Shown here: one piece after another, positions 11,023 to 21,716 of the stretch
How the letters are laid out: each line of letters starts with the position of its first letter
Position numbering within the stretch: position 1 is the stretch's first letter
Program-made: the position numbers and the translations under genes
Assembly: GCA_037447655.1 (NCBI GenBank)
Contig: JBBHKE010000714.1
Coordinates: forward strand, 62,001-126,000
Reading direction: 5' to 3'
Length of the DNA: 64,000 bases
Origin: Zygnema cylindricum
Taxonomy: Eukaryota > Streptophyta > Zygnematophyceae > Zygnematales > Zygnemataceae
The notes under the pieces: model-generated
What the model was told of the DNA's origin: nothing
The model's input: the letters and a program-made list of their open reading frames with translations, nothing else
Database searches by the model: none

Positions 11023-12192
11023 GTTGATATTTGAGTATTTTTTAGGTGTGTATTAGGATAGAAAAAGAGCAGAGGCAGTCTGCCTCTGACTCCTTTATCC
11101 AAGCCCCTATACTTGTTGTAGTCACTAAAGGCTGGATAGGGAGACAAAATCATGGCTGCCTGAGTTCTCCAAGAGAGACAGGTAAATTAAGAAGGTTTAC
11201 AAAAAAGACTGGCGCAAGGTTTGATCCTCGTACCTGCCGCCAGTCAAAGTAGCCGTTAGCTCTAGCCGTTAAGTCTAGAATAATGCTAATATATGTAGGG
11301 TTTGACAAATATTTAAAAAGTAACACGTAAACTAGTTCGTTTAACGCGAAATAGATATGTAGTACATGGAAACAGTTTTAGGTAGTACGGACTACGGTTT
11401 CGATAATTTATGAAACGGATATCGCGCACTTGTTTCGAGCGCGAAACAAATACCGCGCGGCGAATTTTTAGCGGCTAGGATTATATCCGGTTTTTATCGG
11501 ACGGCCGCGATAGGCGCCGCAATCACGCAAGAGGTAATTTTGGCGTTTAACGGTCATTGCCACGTCAGATGATACGTGGCGTGATACCATTGAATTACGG
11601 GAACTCCAAAGATTACGGGAAAAAATCCTGATTTGACACGTGTCGACATTTTGGCCATGTTGTACAATGGCCGTACAGAAAGTACACCGGCACTTGTACT
11701 TTTCTGTACGACACAGTAATTTGATTGGTGCCGCACTTCTGTAGATAGAGTTTTAGAGGGGGAATAGGACTTAGGAAATTTTGGGTAGGTAGCTGCCTCT
11801 CCCAGAGAGCACCTTGTATAAATGGCAAACTTTGGCCAGCCATAACTATCAATTTACTTGACCAACCATTTTCAGTGATTCTTTTTGTTGCAGACTCAAG
11901 GGAGTCCAGGCTACACAGGGGTGTAGTCGGTCAAAGTTTTTGTCTGGGTGGCGGTATTTCTAAGGGAAAGTCAAAGTGGGTGAATGTGTCCAAATCTCAT
12001 ATTCTAACTTTGCATTTTGTGGTGGAACTGAGCATGCAAAAAGTGTTATTTCACAAGGGTGAATCTATATTGGGGTTCTGACTGTCAAGGGGCCCGTCAT
12101 TTGGGTTTATATAAACTTGGAGTCGGCACTATATAGATTAGCTTCATTTGGATCTGCTTACCCTGAGGGCCGATGGAGGTCTCAGAGTTTCA
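11023..12192 (+). repeat. Solo Copia LTR, complete
   Basis: Runs from TGTTGATATTTGAG to GGTCTCAGAGTTTCA, the end shared by the other LTRs of the group. It holds the antisense tRNA-like module (about 11215-11280), an inverted GTACAGAAAGTAC / GTACTTTTCTGTAC pair (11677-11709), CTCTCCCAGAGAG and TATAAATGG (11817). No internal region or primer site follows. No 5-bp target duplication is visible. Confidence 0.75.
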
Positions 12193-14590
12193 AATTTCTC
12201 CTTTTATGTGTTGTTCCACCTGAATAACATTGGTGGCAATGAGGAATGGGAACATGAAAACTTGACTTTGGGATTCGGGTGGCAAGATCGTGGGAAGAGA
12301 GCGCGAGCTAAGTGAAGGCACCAAACTTCCCTCCACTTTAGGGACGATTAAGGCTATAACAATGATAAAATGGGGATAATGGTGGGCACCACCCATGCCC
12401 AACTTTCGAACATGTTGCAAGCGATTATTTTATTGTAAAAATCGGTGTGAGACCTATATCGGAAGATCGTAATACTAGCTTGTTCATCGACCAACTGTGC
12501 CTCCGGCTATAAAATAATATCTAATAACGTAAAAAGATGATCATCAAAGTTCCGTTAAAAGCTCGCGTTCTCAACTGGGTAGTATGATAACGTTAAATGA
12601 CAATCATCAACGTCTGTGAGTAGGAATGGAAGTGTGGAGGGTAAATTACACACTAGATAGAGTGGAGATTGAGGAGCACAACGTGCACGGGTTGCAAACA
12701 CCACTTTGAGAGTTTGGGAGCTTAGGAAGGTCATCATATCCCTAAAGATCTTCCAATAAAACATGGTTGACTACTTAGGGTTCCAAAAAACAAGGGTCTT
12801 CTATCCTCATGCTTTAATGCCTCTTTAGAGGTAGGTGTGTGATATCCTACTCAGAGAGAGAAGTTGCATCGAAATCGTTGTGGACACCATGCTATGCATT
12901 AATTGTTTGGCAAAGAGACTATGTTCCAAGGTTGCGTAGCAAAATGATGGAACAAAGAGAGAACCTCATCACACAATTTCCATGTCGTCCGAAATAGAAC
13001 CGGGAAAGGTTGTAGATGATGGGATAGAAGATGATTTAAAGGCATGAAGATGGGCCAAAGCATAAAGAAACCCGCCGACGTTTTTTTTTTTTTTTTATCA
13101 CCTAGGCGGGCCCTACTAGACGATTTTAAGCTGGTAATGGGAATGTTCGGATTACATGATGAAGGAAAAGACGAATGTCACGCAAAACAATGAAAATTTG
13201 CAAAATGCGAAAACGGAGTCCTTAATCGTCATCATCATGATGTTAGACTATTCACTATATTTTAATTTCATGACGGGGTCTTTCTTAGAGTGCTTCATCC
13301 ACGTGTCCCCGTGGAGTGATCCACGTCTATCCTCGTAAGCGGAACATGCGCGTGTGAATTTACCGACGTGGCACCTAAGTAGACCTCTGCGACACGTGCG
13401 GAGAAAAGGTGACTGAACTCCCTGGCCGCCATGCGGCGGGCGGCTGGGAGGCTGTGGATGCTATGTTTCGCTCTGATGATATTCCACGTGGCAGCCTATA
13501 AGGGCTCCAAGTCGCTACGGAAGCGGAAGGGTTTCAAACGAGCAGTCAAAAGTATGTTGGAAATGCAGGTCCAAATTCGTTTGTATGGGATAGAAGTTGA
13601 GTGATATGCTGTTTTTTTATCAAAACCTAATTTACCAGTTTTGAATTAGGTTAACTCGGTTAGTTTGGTTTTTTACATGTCTGAGTTTTTGTTGGAAGTT
13701 GTCTTCTTAAAAGTCATTTTCTTTTAAAAATTTCAAGAATTTTATCAATGAGTTTTTAGATGGACTGCTTTAACAAAAGTTATGCCAGGTTCTAAAATGA
13801 TTTGAACTGAAAATTCTATTGCATTTTTGGCACCATTGGTTTTTAAGTTTGCTGCCTCATCTTCCTCTGGACTTTCTTTCCGGCAATCCCATGCTATCCA
13901 CATTATTTTTATCCATCCTTGCTTCAACCTACATTGATTGTTTTGATGTTTCTTTCAAAACATATAAATATCATCTGTTAGTATTGATAGTTCTTTTGAA
14001 CATTTTTCATCTCTTCCTACATCTCTTCTTACATCTCTTTTTACCTCTTCTTACATTTCTTTTCTTCTCCGATTTGCTTTTTCTATTCCTATGAATCTGA
14101 AATATACTGGATCTGATTGCCAAGCAGACGAGACAGAGATCTCTATGGTGCCACGTGGCACCTATGGATTTCCTGGCACGTGTGACTGTTATGAGCAGAA
14201 CCAAAACTTTTTGGATGGCGCTACATGGGAGGAGTTTGTGTTTGTCGTCCCGTTTGTCTCTACGAATCAAATATCGTCATTTTTGGACGAAGGTGTTCCA
14301 AGGCGCCAGAGGGAGAGCCAGGTATATTTGTGAATCTTCGTGTAACAAGGGGGTATGACATTTTTAGGGTTTGGCATGAGTATATTGTTACTGTTTTGGA
14401 TTATAATTTTTAACGTTTGGCAGGATTACATTTTTATGGTTAGGTTCGATGCTGTAAACCGCTCACTATATTAGTATGGACAGACTGATAAGCTGGATGG
14501 AAATAGTATGAAAACGATATCTCATGTTCGGCAAAAAATGCCTTAAGTCAAAAGCATACAATTTAAATCAAAATTAATTGATGTGTAGAT
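12193..14590. other. No gene recognised
   Basis: About 2.4 kb without a supported coding region or known repeat. Small items are a T16 run at 13081 and a 16-bp perfect palindrome with a G-box core (GGTGCCACGTGGCACC, 14147-14162). A CT-rich segment lies at 14015-14080. Short open frames lack family signatures. Confidence 0.5.
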
Positions 14591-14591
14591 G

Positions 14592-14613
14592 GAAAAAAAA
14601 AAAAAAAAAAAAA
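14592..14613 (+). repeat. Poly(A) run
   Basis: About 21 consecutive A residues. It could be the tail of an old retroposed sequence, but no SINE or LINE body was recognised upstream. Confidence 0.7.
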
Positions 14614-14782
14614 GAAATTGACGAGTTGGTGGTATCCAGACTAACTGCGGTGAGTGGATTCAGGATTTAGTGTGGCTGGCAATTTTGGGAATATTTTGAT
14701 TTTGAGAATGCATTCTTCCTTTTCAGTTTTGGTATGGAATCTTGTGAGTTAGTTGGTTGACCCTGTCTTTGTTTGTTTTTTG

Positions 14783-14786
<4 letters not shown>

Positions 14787-14845
<59 letters not shown>

Positions 14846-15048
14846 CCCCTCTCTTGGCTCTCTCTTGTTCTCTCCCTTCTTTCTCTCTCTCTCTCCCTCT
14901 CTCTCTCACTCGTTCTCTCGCTCTCTCGCTCCCTCTCGTTCTCTCTCCTTTCTCTCTCCTTCTCTCTCCATCTCTCTCTCTCCTCTCCTCTCTCTCTCTC
15001 TCTTTCTTTGTCTCTCCCCTTCCCTCTCTCCCTCTCCCAGGGGGAAAC
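14787..15048. repeat. (CT)n microsatellite and CT-rich tract
   Basis: About 28 uninterrupted CT units (14787-14842) run into 200 bp of imperfect CT/CCT repeats. All long open frames across this region are products of the dinucleotide repeat (Ser-Leu or Arg-Glu runs) and are not genes. Confidence 0.95.
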
Positions 15049-15761
15049 CTGAGTCCCGTTAAGTGTGTCGATTTAACGAGTTTCCGAACTGCTTTTAGGC
15101 GCTCGACCTCCGAGTTTCGCGAGTACGGACTCATTCGAACCAAACAAAAATGGCTCCAAACGAGAAAAAAGTACGATTCTCACTCTGTTGTCAAATAATC
15201 TAATTGGGGAAGATAAACGAGTATGTTTTTTCTTTTTGGTTTCTCTCCGCAAAAATGATTACTCTAAACCACATTGGCAAGGATTCTATCCATCTCGGAA
15301 GAAAAGAAGACTTTTTGTAATCTATGGGAGCTCCCTCTCTCCCTCCCTCCCTCCCTCCCTTTTCTTTTGACTTTTTGGTGAAGTATTGGAACAATGACTC
15401 TATCCACATGAATCTACACTATCTATGTACAATCTCAACTTTAGCAAACTAAAACAAAAAACTCTAAAACGAGTAAATCTAAAAGAAAAACTGCAACAAA
15501 ACCAACCATTTTTCTTTGCTTTTTTGGGCAACCTTTGGTTTCAAGAGTCTCTGCAGGTACCAAAGGGGTATACAAATCATAGTCAAACTTACAGAAATTT
15601 TACAAATGAAGAAACAAAACCATTTATGGGATTTTCGTAATTGGACAATTGTTAAGACAAATCCATACAATCTTTGAATTTTGACAAAAAATCATATAAT
15701 TCATGAATGTCGCAAAAAAACCATATGATGGACAAATGTAAACAAAAAATATATATTTATA
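15049..15761. other. No gene recognised; (TCCC)n run at 15334-15361
   Basis: AT-rich sequence with one short tetranucleotide repeat. Nothing else is recognisable. Confidence 0.5.
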
Positions 15762-16214
15762 TTATGGCTCAACCTGCAGTGTCAAGTGGTTAAACGGAAC
15801 TACGGCGCTTTCCATGTTGGATCCGTCCTCCACAAATGTGTACCATCTTTTCAGTAAAGTCCTCCCATGGACATGGCTTAATAACATAACGGGAACCGGG
15901 GGACTGCCACATTCAATCTCAAGGTATTTCTTTCCCTCTCCCTCTCCCTCTCCCTCTCCCTCTCCCTCTCTATCCTCCCCTAAACCTTTCATTAAATATT
16001 CCTCTTCTCTCGTATCTTTTGAAGCTCCTTCTAGATTTACTTCTCCCCTTTCCTCGGAATCCATTGAAGTCTCTTTTTTGACCTATTTTTTGTCTCCGAA
16101 ATATCTATTAAGATATCCTCAATATTCTGAATTTTCCCTTCTTCCAATTTTAATTCTAAATATGACTTTCTCATTTCTAAGTCATTTACTCTATACTCCT
16201 TGACATCCTCATCA
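15762..16214 (-). pseudogene. Left part of the minus-strand non-autonomous Copia split by element 2
   Basis: Read on the minus strand, about 16064-15960 codes for DSEERGEVNLEGASKD and EEEYLMKGLGE, a match to the internal frame of the non-autonomous Copia at 34482-38755 (SEESGEVNLEGAFKD, EEEYLIKSLGE). It is the continuation of the gag fragment at 21717-22944, separated from it by insertion of element 2. After LGE it runs into a CCCTCT hexanucleotide repeat (15936-15970) and then unrelated sequence, so the 3' part of the element is lost. Confidence 0.75.
15936..15970. repeat. (CCCTCT)n hexanucleotide repeat
   Basis: About six tandem hexamers at the break of the minus-strand Copia remnant; possibly the recombination or slippage point. 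Confidence 0.9.
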
Positions 16215-16219
16215 TGTCT
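16215..16219. repeat. Target-site duplication, left copy (TGTCT)
   Basis: Identical to 21712-21716 directly after the right LTR. Confidence 0.9.
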
Positions 16220-16903
16220 TATTGAAAAGTAAGCTTTAGTAAGTCTTAGAAATTTGAGTCTATGACTTAGAATATTTTTGGAATACCAACTGTTCAATAT
16301 TGACCAAATTTAGTGTGGATTTTTTGTAGTATCTACACGAATTGATATCTTTAAGTTAATTAGTGTGTAGAGCCGCCAATGAATGTAGACGTGATAAGAA
16401 TCACCCGGATTTTTAGGGTATAGATATTGTTAGTGGACAATTCTGGTCCAAACACTTAGATTTTTGTTAGTACAGTGTCTGGTGAACCATGTACATACGT
16501 TTTAGATGTTTTCTAGATATTTTAGATGTTTTTTAGATCTTTTGAGTATTTAGTTCAATTAGGATTGATCATTTCAATACAGAATGTACATTCTACACAA
16601 GAGTTAAGGAAATGAGAGCACTGAGTGCAGTTTAAGGTGTTTTATGCTCTATTGTCTCTAATTTGCTTGTAGTACATGTTTGTTTGGTTGAAAGACCTCT
16701 TTCTTTGGGAGTAACATATCTTACAATATAGATCTAGTCTTTTAGGCATTTCTCTTTGGGTTTGCTTCCGTTAACATGTCTGATAATGGGTCAGCTCCTG
16801 TTGCAAGTGCTCCTATTAGCCCTAGTGCTCCACCTGCTGGTGCAAGTGTGACTCCTAGTGGGAGTGCATCGCAACCGAGTCTTAATGCCCATGACCCTCA
16901 AAA
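16220..16903 (+). repeat. Element 2 left LTR
   Basis: Starts TATTGAAAAGTAAGC and ends CCCTCAAAA directly before the primer-binding site. It differs from the right LTR at about 16280, 16350, 16370 and in the last bases. The Gag start codon at 16776 lies inside the LTR, so its last 128 bp are coding. Confidence 0.95.
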
Positions 16904-17117
16904 GGTTATGGGCCCACCGCCCAAATTGCCTATTTTTGACGGAACTGACTACTTATACTGGAAGATATGTTGAGCTCATATTTCGAGGAGAGGGACTTGT
17001 CATCCATTGTGGAAGGATCAGCGAATGTGACTGCGCCGGATTGGAGAAAGAATAATCTCCATTGCCTCAACGTCTTGAAGCAGTCTATGACAAAGATTTG
17101 CTAATGTCGTATCTTGG
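16776..17117 (+). pseudogene. Element 2 Gag N-terminus, frame-broken
   Basis: Starts MSDNGSAPVASAPISPSAPP, a Ser/Pro/Ala-rich leader coded by the LTR, then reads through the primer site into VMGPPPKLPIFDGTDYLYW, the typical Copia Gag start, before a stop at 16973. The homologous sequence continues in another frame (ending in WRKNN...LHCLNVLKQSM) to a second stop near 17085, and the main frame begins at 17118. At least two indels or substitutions therefore separate the Gag start from the rest. Given the near-identical LTRs they are recent mutations or sequence errors. Confidence 0.75.
16904..16916 (+). other. Element 2 primer-binding site, half-tRNA(iMet) type
   Basis: GGTTATGGGCCCA, complementary to the anticodon arm of initiator methionine tRNA, directly after the LTR and in the Gag frame (V-M-G-P). 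Confidence 0.85.
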
Positions 17118-20100
17118 ATGAAGAAAGCATCTGATGTTTGGTTTAGTGTACGTGCTATGTATGTTCAGCTAGATGTTACCGTCCAGACAAACATAGCCAC
17201 TCAGATTTTTGAATTTAAGTATTCTGGAGGTAGTATGTCAGATCATTGTCATGCTATGAAAAGGTTGTTTCTTCAGAGTACTAGTGCAGGTGGGGACTTT
17301 TCACCACCTCAGCAGGCTATGTTGTTGATGAGAACTTTGCCCGATGAATATAAGGGAGCCATGGATAGGCTTAGGGCTATTCCACAGCGTCAATGGAACA
17401 TAGCATTAGCAATTCAACTTATTTTGAGTGAAGAAGCTAACCAAATGTCACAAAGAGGTAGTAGTAAGTCTGTTCAGGCACTAGCTAACCAGTTTTCAGA
17501 CTCTAAGATTGGCAATGGCAGTGGCAGAGGTAGTGGTCCTAGAAGGACACCTTTGACATGCTATTATTGTGATGAAAAAGGCCATGTTTTCAGATTGTGT
17601 AATGCCTACAAGAGAGCGAAAGCTACAGGAAATTTTCGCTCTGGTTGGGACGAAAGCCGGGTTCCTTCTCAATCTGGTGGACGGCCAACTTCTCTATTCA
17701 ACGAACTAAAGGAGGAGGATGTGAGCAGCTATCCTATCAACAGCGAAAAGAAATACTTTGCGATGGCACAAGCAACGGAAGGCGTGGAGGAAGACGAATG
17801 GATAATGGACTCCGGTGCATCTGCCCACATGTGCCGCAATCGCCATCTATATGAGAGTATTCAATCTATTTCACCCATCAAAATTTATTTTAGTGATGAT
17901 ACCTTTGTTGAGTCAAAAGCAAAGGGGAGGGTGTCACTTATGTTGAACGTAGAGGGAAAACCTGTGAAAAGGGTTTTGGAAGATGTGTTGCATGTCCCAG
18001 CTTTTAAAAGAAACTTTTTCTCTACGTCAGTGGTAGAAAAGAAAGGTTTTAAAACTATATCTGAGAATGGAAAGAAAACAGTGAGTAAGAATGGGAAAAT
18101 AGTTGCAGAAGGATTTGCTGGAGGAAACAATTTGTATCGGTTGAGTCTTGCAAATGATAATGACAATGATGTTATGTACTCAAGTGTAATCAGTGATTGT
18201 GATTTATGGCATAAACGTTTAGGACATGTGAATTATGATAGATTAGAAAAGATGGTAAATCAAAAAATGGTGGAAGGTGTAAAAATTAGTCAAAAACCAG
18301 CATCAAATGTATGTGATGGTTGTGCAATGGGAAAAATTCATAAGTTGCCTTTCCCTTCGCAAACTGATCATAGAAGTAGCAGGGTGCTAGAACTAATTTA
18401 TTCAGATGTATGGGGGCCATCTAGGTATCCATCTGTGGGAGGTGCTAAGTTTATGCTTACCTTTACTGATGACTATAGTAGATTTACTACAGTTTATTTT
18501 TTGAGAAGTAAGGATGAAGTTTTTTCAAAATTTAAAGAGTATAAGGCTTGGGTTGAGAATCTACATGAGAGAAAGATAGCGGGATTCAGATCTGATAATG
18601 GAGGGGAGTACATTTCTAATGAGTTTGCAGAATTCCTAAAATTGCATGGAATCTCACGTCAACTAACCGTTCCTTATTCTCCGGAACAAAACGGTGTTTC
18701 AGAAAGGATGAATAGGACCATATCAGAGTGTGCTAGGACAATGATGGCTGATATGGACATAGATTACAAATTTTGGGCAGAGGCTATGCATTGTGCAGCT
18801 TATGTGAGAAATAGGCTAGAAACAAGGGCAATAAAAGATAAAACTCCTTATGAAATGTGGACAGGACACAAACCAGATGTAAGTCACTTCAAAGTGTTTG
18901 GAAGTAAGGTATTTTTGCTAGATAATGATCCACAAAAATGGAAATTAGAGCCAAAAGGCATACCAGGTATATTTTTAGGGTATGATGATCATGCCAAGGG
19001 TTATAAAGTATATGACATTAAGAGAAATAGAGTTGTGGTAGCCAGAAACATCATAGTGAAGGATGAGGGAAGAGGAGTAGATGTATTTAGTCAATGTAGC
19101 AATGAAAAGAAAGATAAAAGTGTTGATTATATCTTTTTAGAGGAAAATCCTTTATTTTTCAAGAAAAATGTAGAAAATGCATCTAGTTTAAGTCAAAATG
19201 ACTTGGAATCATCTTCTCCACCAGAAACAGGAAGTGTTATGCCCGAAAGAGTTGTAGAATCTCCTCTACCTCAAGCTGAAACTGAATCACAAGAAGAATC
19301 ACATGTATCAAGGAGGAGGACCCAACCATCTATACCAGCGACAGAATTTCCAGGTGGAGTGAGGCGAAGTGCACGACTCAGGGGAGAAAATGCAGCCTTT
19401 GCTCATTCTGCACACATAGAAGAGCCTTTAACATTGAAAGAAGCTTTTTCGAGTAATGAAAGGGAACATTGGGTGGAAGCCGTCAATGAGGAAATGAAGT
19501 CCATCATGGAGGCCCAAACTTGGGATCTGGTGGAACTTCCTCCAGGAAGAAAGGCTATTGGAAGTAAATGGGTGTTTAAGTTAAAATTGAACCCAGATAA
19601 TACCATAGACAGGTATAAGGCTCGCTTGGTTGCTAAGGGATATAATCAAAAGGAGGGGATAGATTATGAAGAAACATTTTCACCAGTTGTAAGGTTTCCA
19701 TCTGTCCGCATCTTACTTACATTAGCTGCTATAGAGGATTTTGACATCCACCAAATGGATGTCAAAACTGCCTTTTTGCATGGTGATTTAGATGAGGTCA
19801 TTTATATGAAGCAGCCTGAGGGTTATGAGGAAGTAGGAAAAGAAAATCTTGTGTGCAGACTTTTAAAATCATTGTATGGCCTAAAACAGGCCCCTAGGCA
19901 GTGGAACCGAAAATTAGATGAGTTCTTGACAGGATTAGGGTTTACTAGAATTAGCTCAGATCATTCAGTATATGTGATGTGTGGTGATAATCCTGATGAG
20001 GTGATATTCATTGCCGTGTATGTTGATGATTTGCTGCTAATTAGTAGGAACAAAGAGGGAATTGCTAGGGTAAAACAGGCTCTTAATTCAAAATTTGAAA

Positions 20101-21005
20101 TGAAAGATTTGGGTGAGGCAAAATATATCCTTGGAATACAAGTTGAAAGAGATAGAGAAAAGAAAATAATTAGACTAACTCAAAAAGAAGCGATAGGAAA
20201 CATGTTGGAAAAATTTGGCTTGGCTGATGCCAAAGGTTGTGCAACTCCTATGGAGTATAAGCAAAAACTTGAAGGAATGGAGCATGAGTTTGGAGTCATA
20301 ATAGATGAGGAACTCAGTGCAGAAGAGCAAAAATTTATGTCCCAAGTACCCTACAGGCAAGTAGTAGGAAGTTTGATTTACTTCATGAATTGCACTAGGC
20401 CTGATATATCTGCAGCTGTTGGTGTGTTGAGTAGAAGTCTACAAAATCCACGAAAGAGAGATTGGGAGGCAGCAAAAAGGGTCTTAAGATATCTTGTTGG
20501 GACTAGAAATCTTTGGCTTACTTTGGGAGGGGACAAGGTTAGTATTAATACTTGGAGTGATGCTAGCTATGGTGATGTGCCTAGTAGAAAGTCTACAACA
20601 GGGTATGTCATTCAGATTGGAAGTGGAACTTGTAGTTGGAGAAGTAAACTTCAAAAAGTCACGGCTCAATCTACTATGGAAGCCGAATACATGGCTGCGA
20701 GCGCAGCCTTGAAAGAGTTGCTATGGATTAAGGCATTTCTTCAAGAATTGGGTTTTACGCAACACGGGACACAAATAATGTGGTGCGACAATCAAGCAGC
20801 CATTTCTGTGGCTACAAACCCAAGTCACCATTTTAAGAGTAAACATATGGACATTCGGCTACATTTGGTACGTGAGAAAGTCTTTGCAAAGGTGGTAAAA
20901 CTTTGTTATTTGCCTGATGAGAAAATGGTTGCGGACATGTTGACAAAAGCCCTTCCCGCTCCTAAATTGGAGTACTGCAGAAAAGCATGTGGTCTAAGTG
21001 AGTAA
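17118..21005 (+). CDS. Copia Gag-Pol polyprotein (1295 codons, N-terminus missing)
   Basis: One open frame covers the rest of the element. In order: Gag UBN2 region (residues about 1-110); zinc knuckle CYYCDEKGHVFRLC (about 148-161); retropepsin with MDSGA (about 230); GAG-pre-integrase with HKRLGH (about 365) and CDGCAMGK (about 399); integrase core with D of YSDVWGP (about 429), D of RSDNGGEY (about 492) and E of NGVSERMNR (about 528); RVT_2 reverse transcriptase from KWVFKLKLNPDN (about 817) to the catalytic YVDDLL (about 968); and RNase H with SDASYGD (about 1148), TMEAEYMA and DNQAA. All catalytic residues I can place are present. The first methionine is not the natural start: Gag begins at 16776 in the LTR, and the join is broken. 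Known Copia proteins act in cytoplasmic particles that reverse transcribe and integrate the element. Confidence 0.92.
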   Translation: MKKASDVWFSVRAMYVQLDVTVQTNIATQIFEFKYSGGSMSDHCHAMKRLFLQSTSAGGDFSPPQQAMLLMRTLPDEYKGAMDRLRAIPQRQWNIALAIQLILSEEANQMSQRGSSKSVQALANQFSDSKIGNGSGRGSGPRRTPLTCYYCDEKGHVFRLCNAYKRAKATGNFRSGWDESRVPSQSGGRPTSLFNELKEEDVSSYPINSEKKYFAMAQATEGVEEDEWIMDSGASAHMCRNRHLYESIQSISPIKIYFSDDTFVESKAKGRVSLMLNVEGKPVKRVLEDVLHVPAFKRNFFSTSVVEKKGFKTISENGKKTVSKNGKIVAEGFAGGNNLYRLSLANDNDNDVMYSSVISDCDLWHKRLGHVNYDRLEKMVNQKMVEGVKISQKPASNVCDGCAMGKIHKLPFPSQTDHRSSRVLELIYSDVWGPSRYPSVGGAKFMLTFTDDYSRFTTVYFLRSKDEVFSKFKEYKAWVENLHERKIAGFRSDNGGEYISNEFAEFLKLHGISRQLTVPYSPEQNGVSERMNRTISECARTMMADMDIDYKFWAEAMHCAAYVRNRLETRAIKDKTPYEMWTGHKPDVSHFKVFGSKVFLLDNDPQKWKLEPKGIPGIFLGYDDHAKGYKVYDIKRNRVVVARNIIVKDEGRGVDVFSQCSNEKKDKSVDYIFLEENPLFFKKNVENASSLSQNDLESSSPPETGSVMPERVVESPLPQAETESQEESHVSRRRTQPSIPATEFPGGVRRSARLRGENAAFAHSAHIEEPLTLKEAFSSNEREHWVEAVNEEMKSIMEAQTWDLVELPPGRKAIGSKWVFKLKLNPDNTIDRYKARLVAKGYNQKEGIDYEETFSPVVRFPSVRILLTLAAIEDFDIHQMDVKTAFLHGDLDEVIYMKQPEGYEEVGKENLVCRLLKSLYGLKQAPRQWNRKLDEFLTGLGFTRISSDHSVYVMCGDNPDEVIFIAVYVDDLLLISRNKEGIARVKQALNSKFEMKDLGEAKYILGIQVERDREKKIIRLTQKEAIGNMLEKFGLADAKGCATPMEYKQKLEGMEHEFGVIIDEELSAEEQKFMSQVPYRQVVGSLIYFMNCTRPDISAAVGVLSRSLQNPRKRDWEAAKRVLRYLVGTRNLWLTLGGDKVSINTWSDASYGDVPSRKSTTGYVIQIGSGTCSWRSKLQKVTAQSTMEAEYMAASAALKELLWIKAFLQELGFTQHGTQIMWCDNQAAISVATNPSHHFKSKHMDIRLHLVREKVFAKVVKLCYLPDEKMVADMLTKALPAPKLEYCRKACGLSE

Positions 21006-21014
21006 GCCTTCTAA

Positions 21015-21028
21015 AGCTTAAGGGGAGT
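21015..21028 (+). other. Element 2 polypurine tract
   Basis: AAGCTTAAGGGGAG directly before the right LTR; primes plus-strand DNA synthesis in LTR elements. Confidence 0.8.
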
Positions 21029-21711
21029 ATTGAAAAGTAAGCTTTAGTAAGTCTTAGAAATTTGAGTCTAGGACTTAGAATATTTTTGGAATACCAACTG
21101 TTCAATATTGACCAAATTTAGTGTGGATTTTTTGTAGTATCTACACGAATTGTTATCTTTAAGTTAATTAGTGTGTAGGGCCGCCAATGAATGTAGACGT
21201 GATAAGAATCACCCGGATTTTTAGGGTATAGATATTGTTAGTGGACAATTCTGGTCCAAACACTTAGATTTTTGTTAGTACAGTGTCTGGTGAACCATGT
21301 ACATACGTTTTAGATGTTTTCTAGATATTTTAGATGTTTTTTAGATCTTTTGAGTATTTAGTTCAATTAGGATTGATCATTTCAATACAGAATGTACATT
21401 CTACACAAGAGTTAAGGAAATGAGAGCACTGAGTGCAGTTTAAGGTGTTTTATGCTCTATTGTCTCTAATTTGCTTGTAGTACATGTTTGTTTGGTTGAA
21501 AGACCTCTTTCTTTGGGAGTAACATATCTTACAATATAGATCTAGTCTTTTAGGCATTTCTCTTTGGGTTTGCTTCCGTTAACATGTCTGATAATGGGTC
21601 AGCTCCTGTTGCAAGTGCTCCTATTAGCCCTAGTGCTCCACCTGCTGGTGCAAGTGTGACTCCTAGTGGGAGTGGATCGCAACCGAGTCTTAATGCCCAT
21701 GACCTTCAACA
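21029..21711 (+). repeat. Element 2 right LTR
   Basis: Nearly identical to the left LTR (about six differences in 684 bp). It includes the gag leader (ATG near 21584), which here runs into flanking DNA. Confidence 0.95.
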
Positions 21712-21716
21712 TGTCT
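21712..21716. repeat. Target-site duplication, right copy (TGTCT)
   Basis: Matches 16215-16219. Confidence 0.9.

Larger units (their letters stand above)
16220..21711 (+). mobile_element. Complete Copia LTR retrotransposon (element 2)
   Basis: Full structure: 684-bp left LTR, half-tRNA primer site, gag, a long uninterrupted pol frame, a polypurine tract and a 683-bp right LTR. It is bordered by a perfect 5-bp target duplication, TGTCT (16215-16219 and 21712-21716). The two LTRs differ at only about six positions, so the insertion is recent. It sits inside the gag region of a minus-strand non-autonomous Copia, whose halves rejoin across it. The 5' gag part carries frame breaks, so autonomous activity is doubtful. 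LTR termini are TA...CA or TA...AA rather than the usual TG...CA. Confidence 0.95.

Noticed and set aside
14147-14162. 16-bp G-box palindrome as a regulatory site
   Set aside because: CACGTG with flanking symmetry recurs in several LTRs and no gene is adjacent, so function cannot be argued here.
14667-15198. Overlapping open frames of 99-158 codons on both strands
   Set aside because: They are translations of the CT microsatellite (Ser-Leu and Arg-Glu runs) with no domain.
15770-15840. tRNA-like segment with AAGTGGTTAAAC
   Set aside because: The A-box is plausible but the B-box candidate (TTGGATCCGTCC) is poor and no cloverleaf could be drawn.
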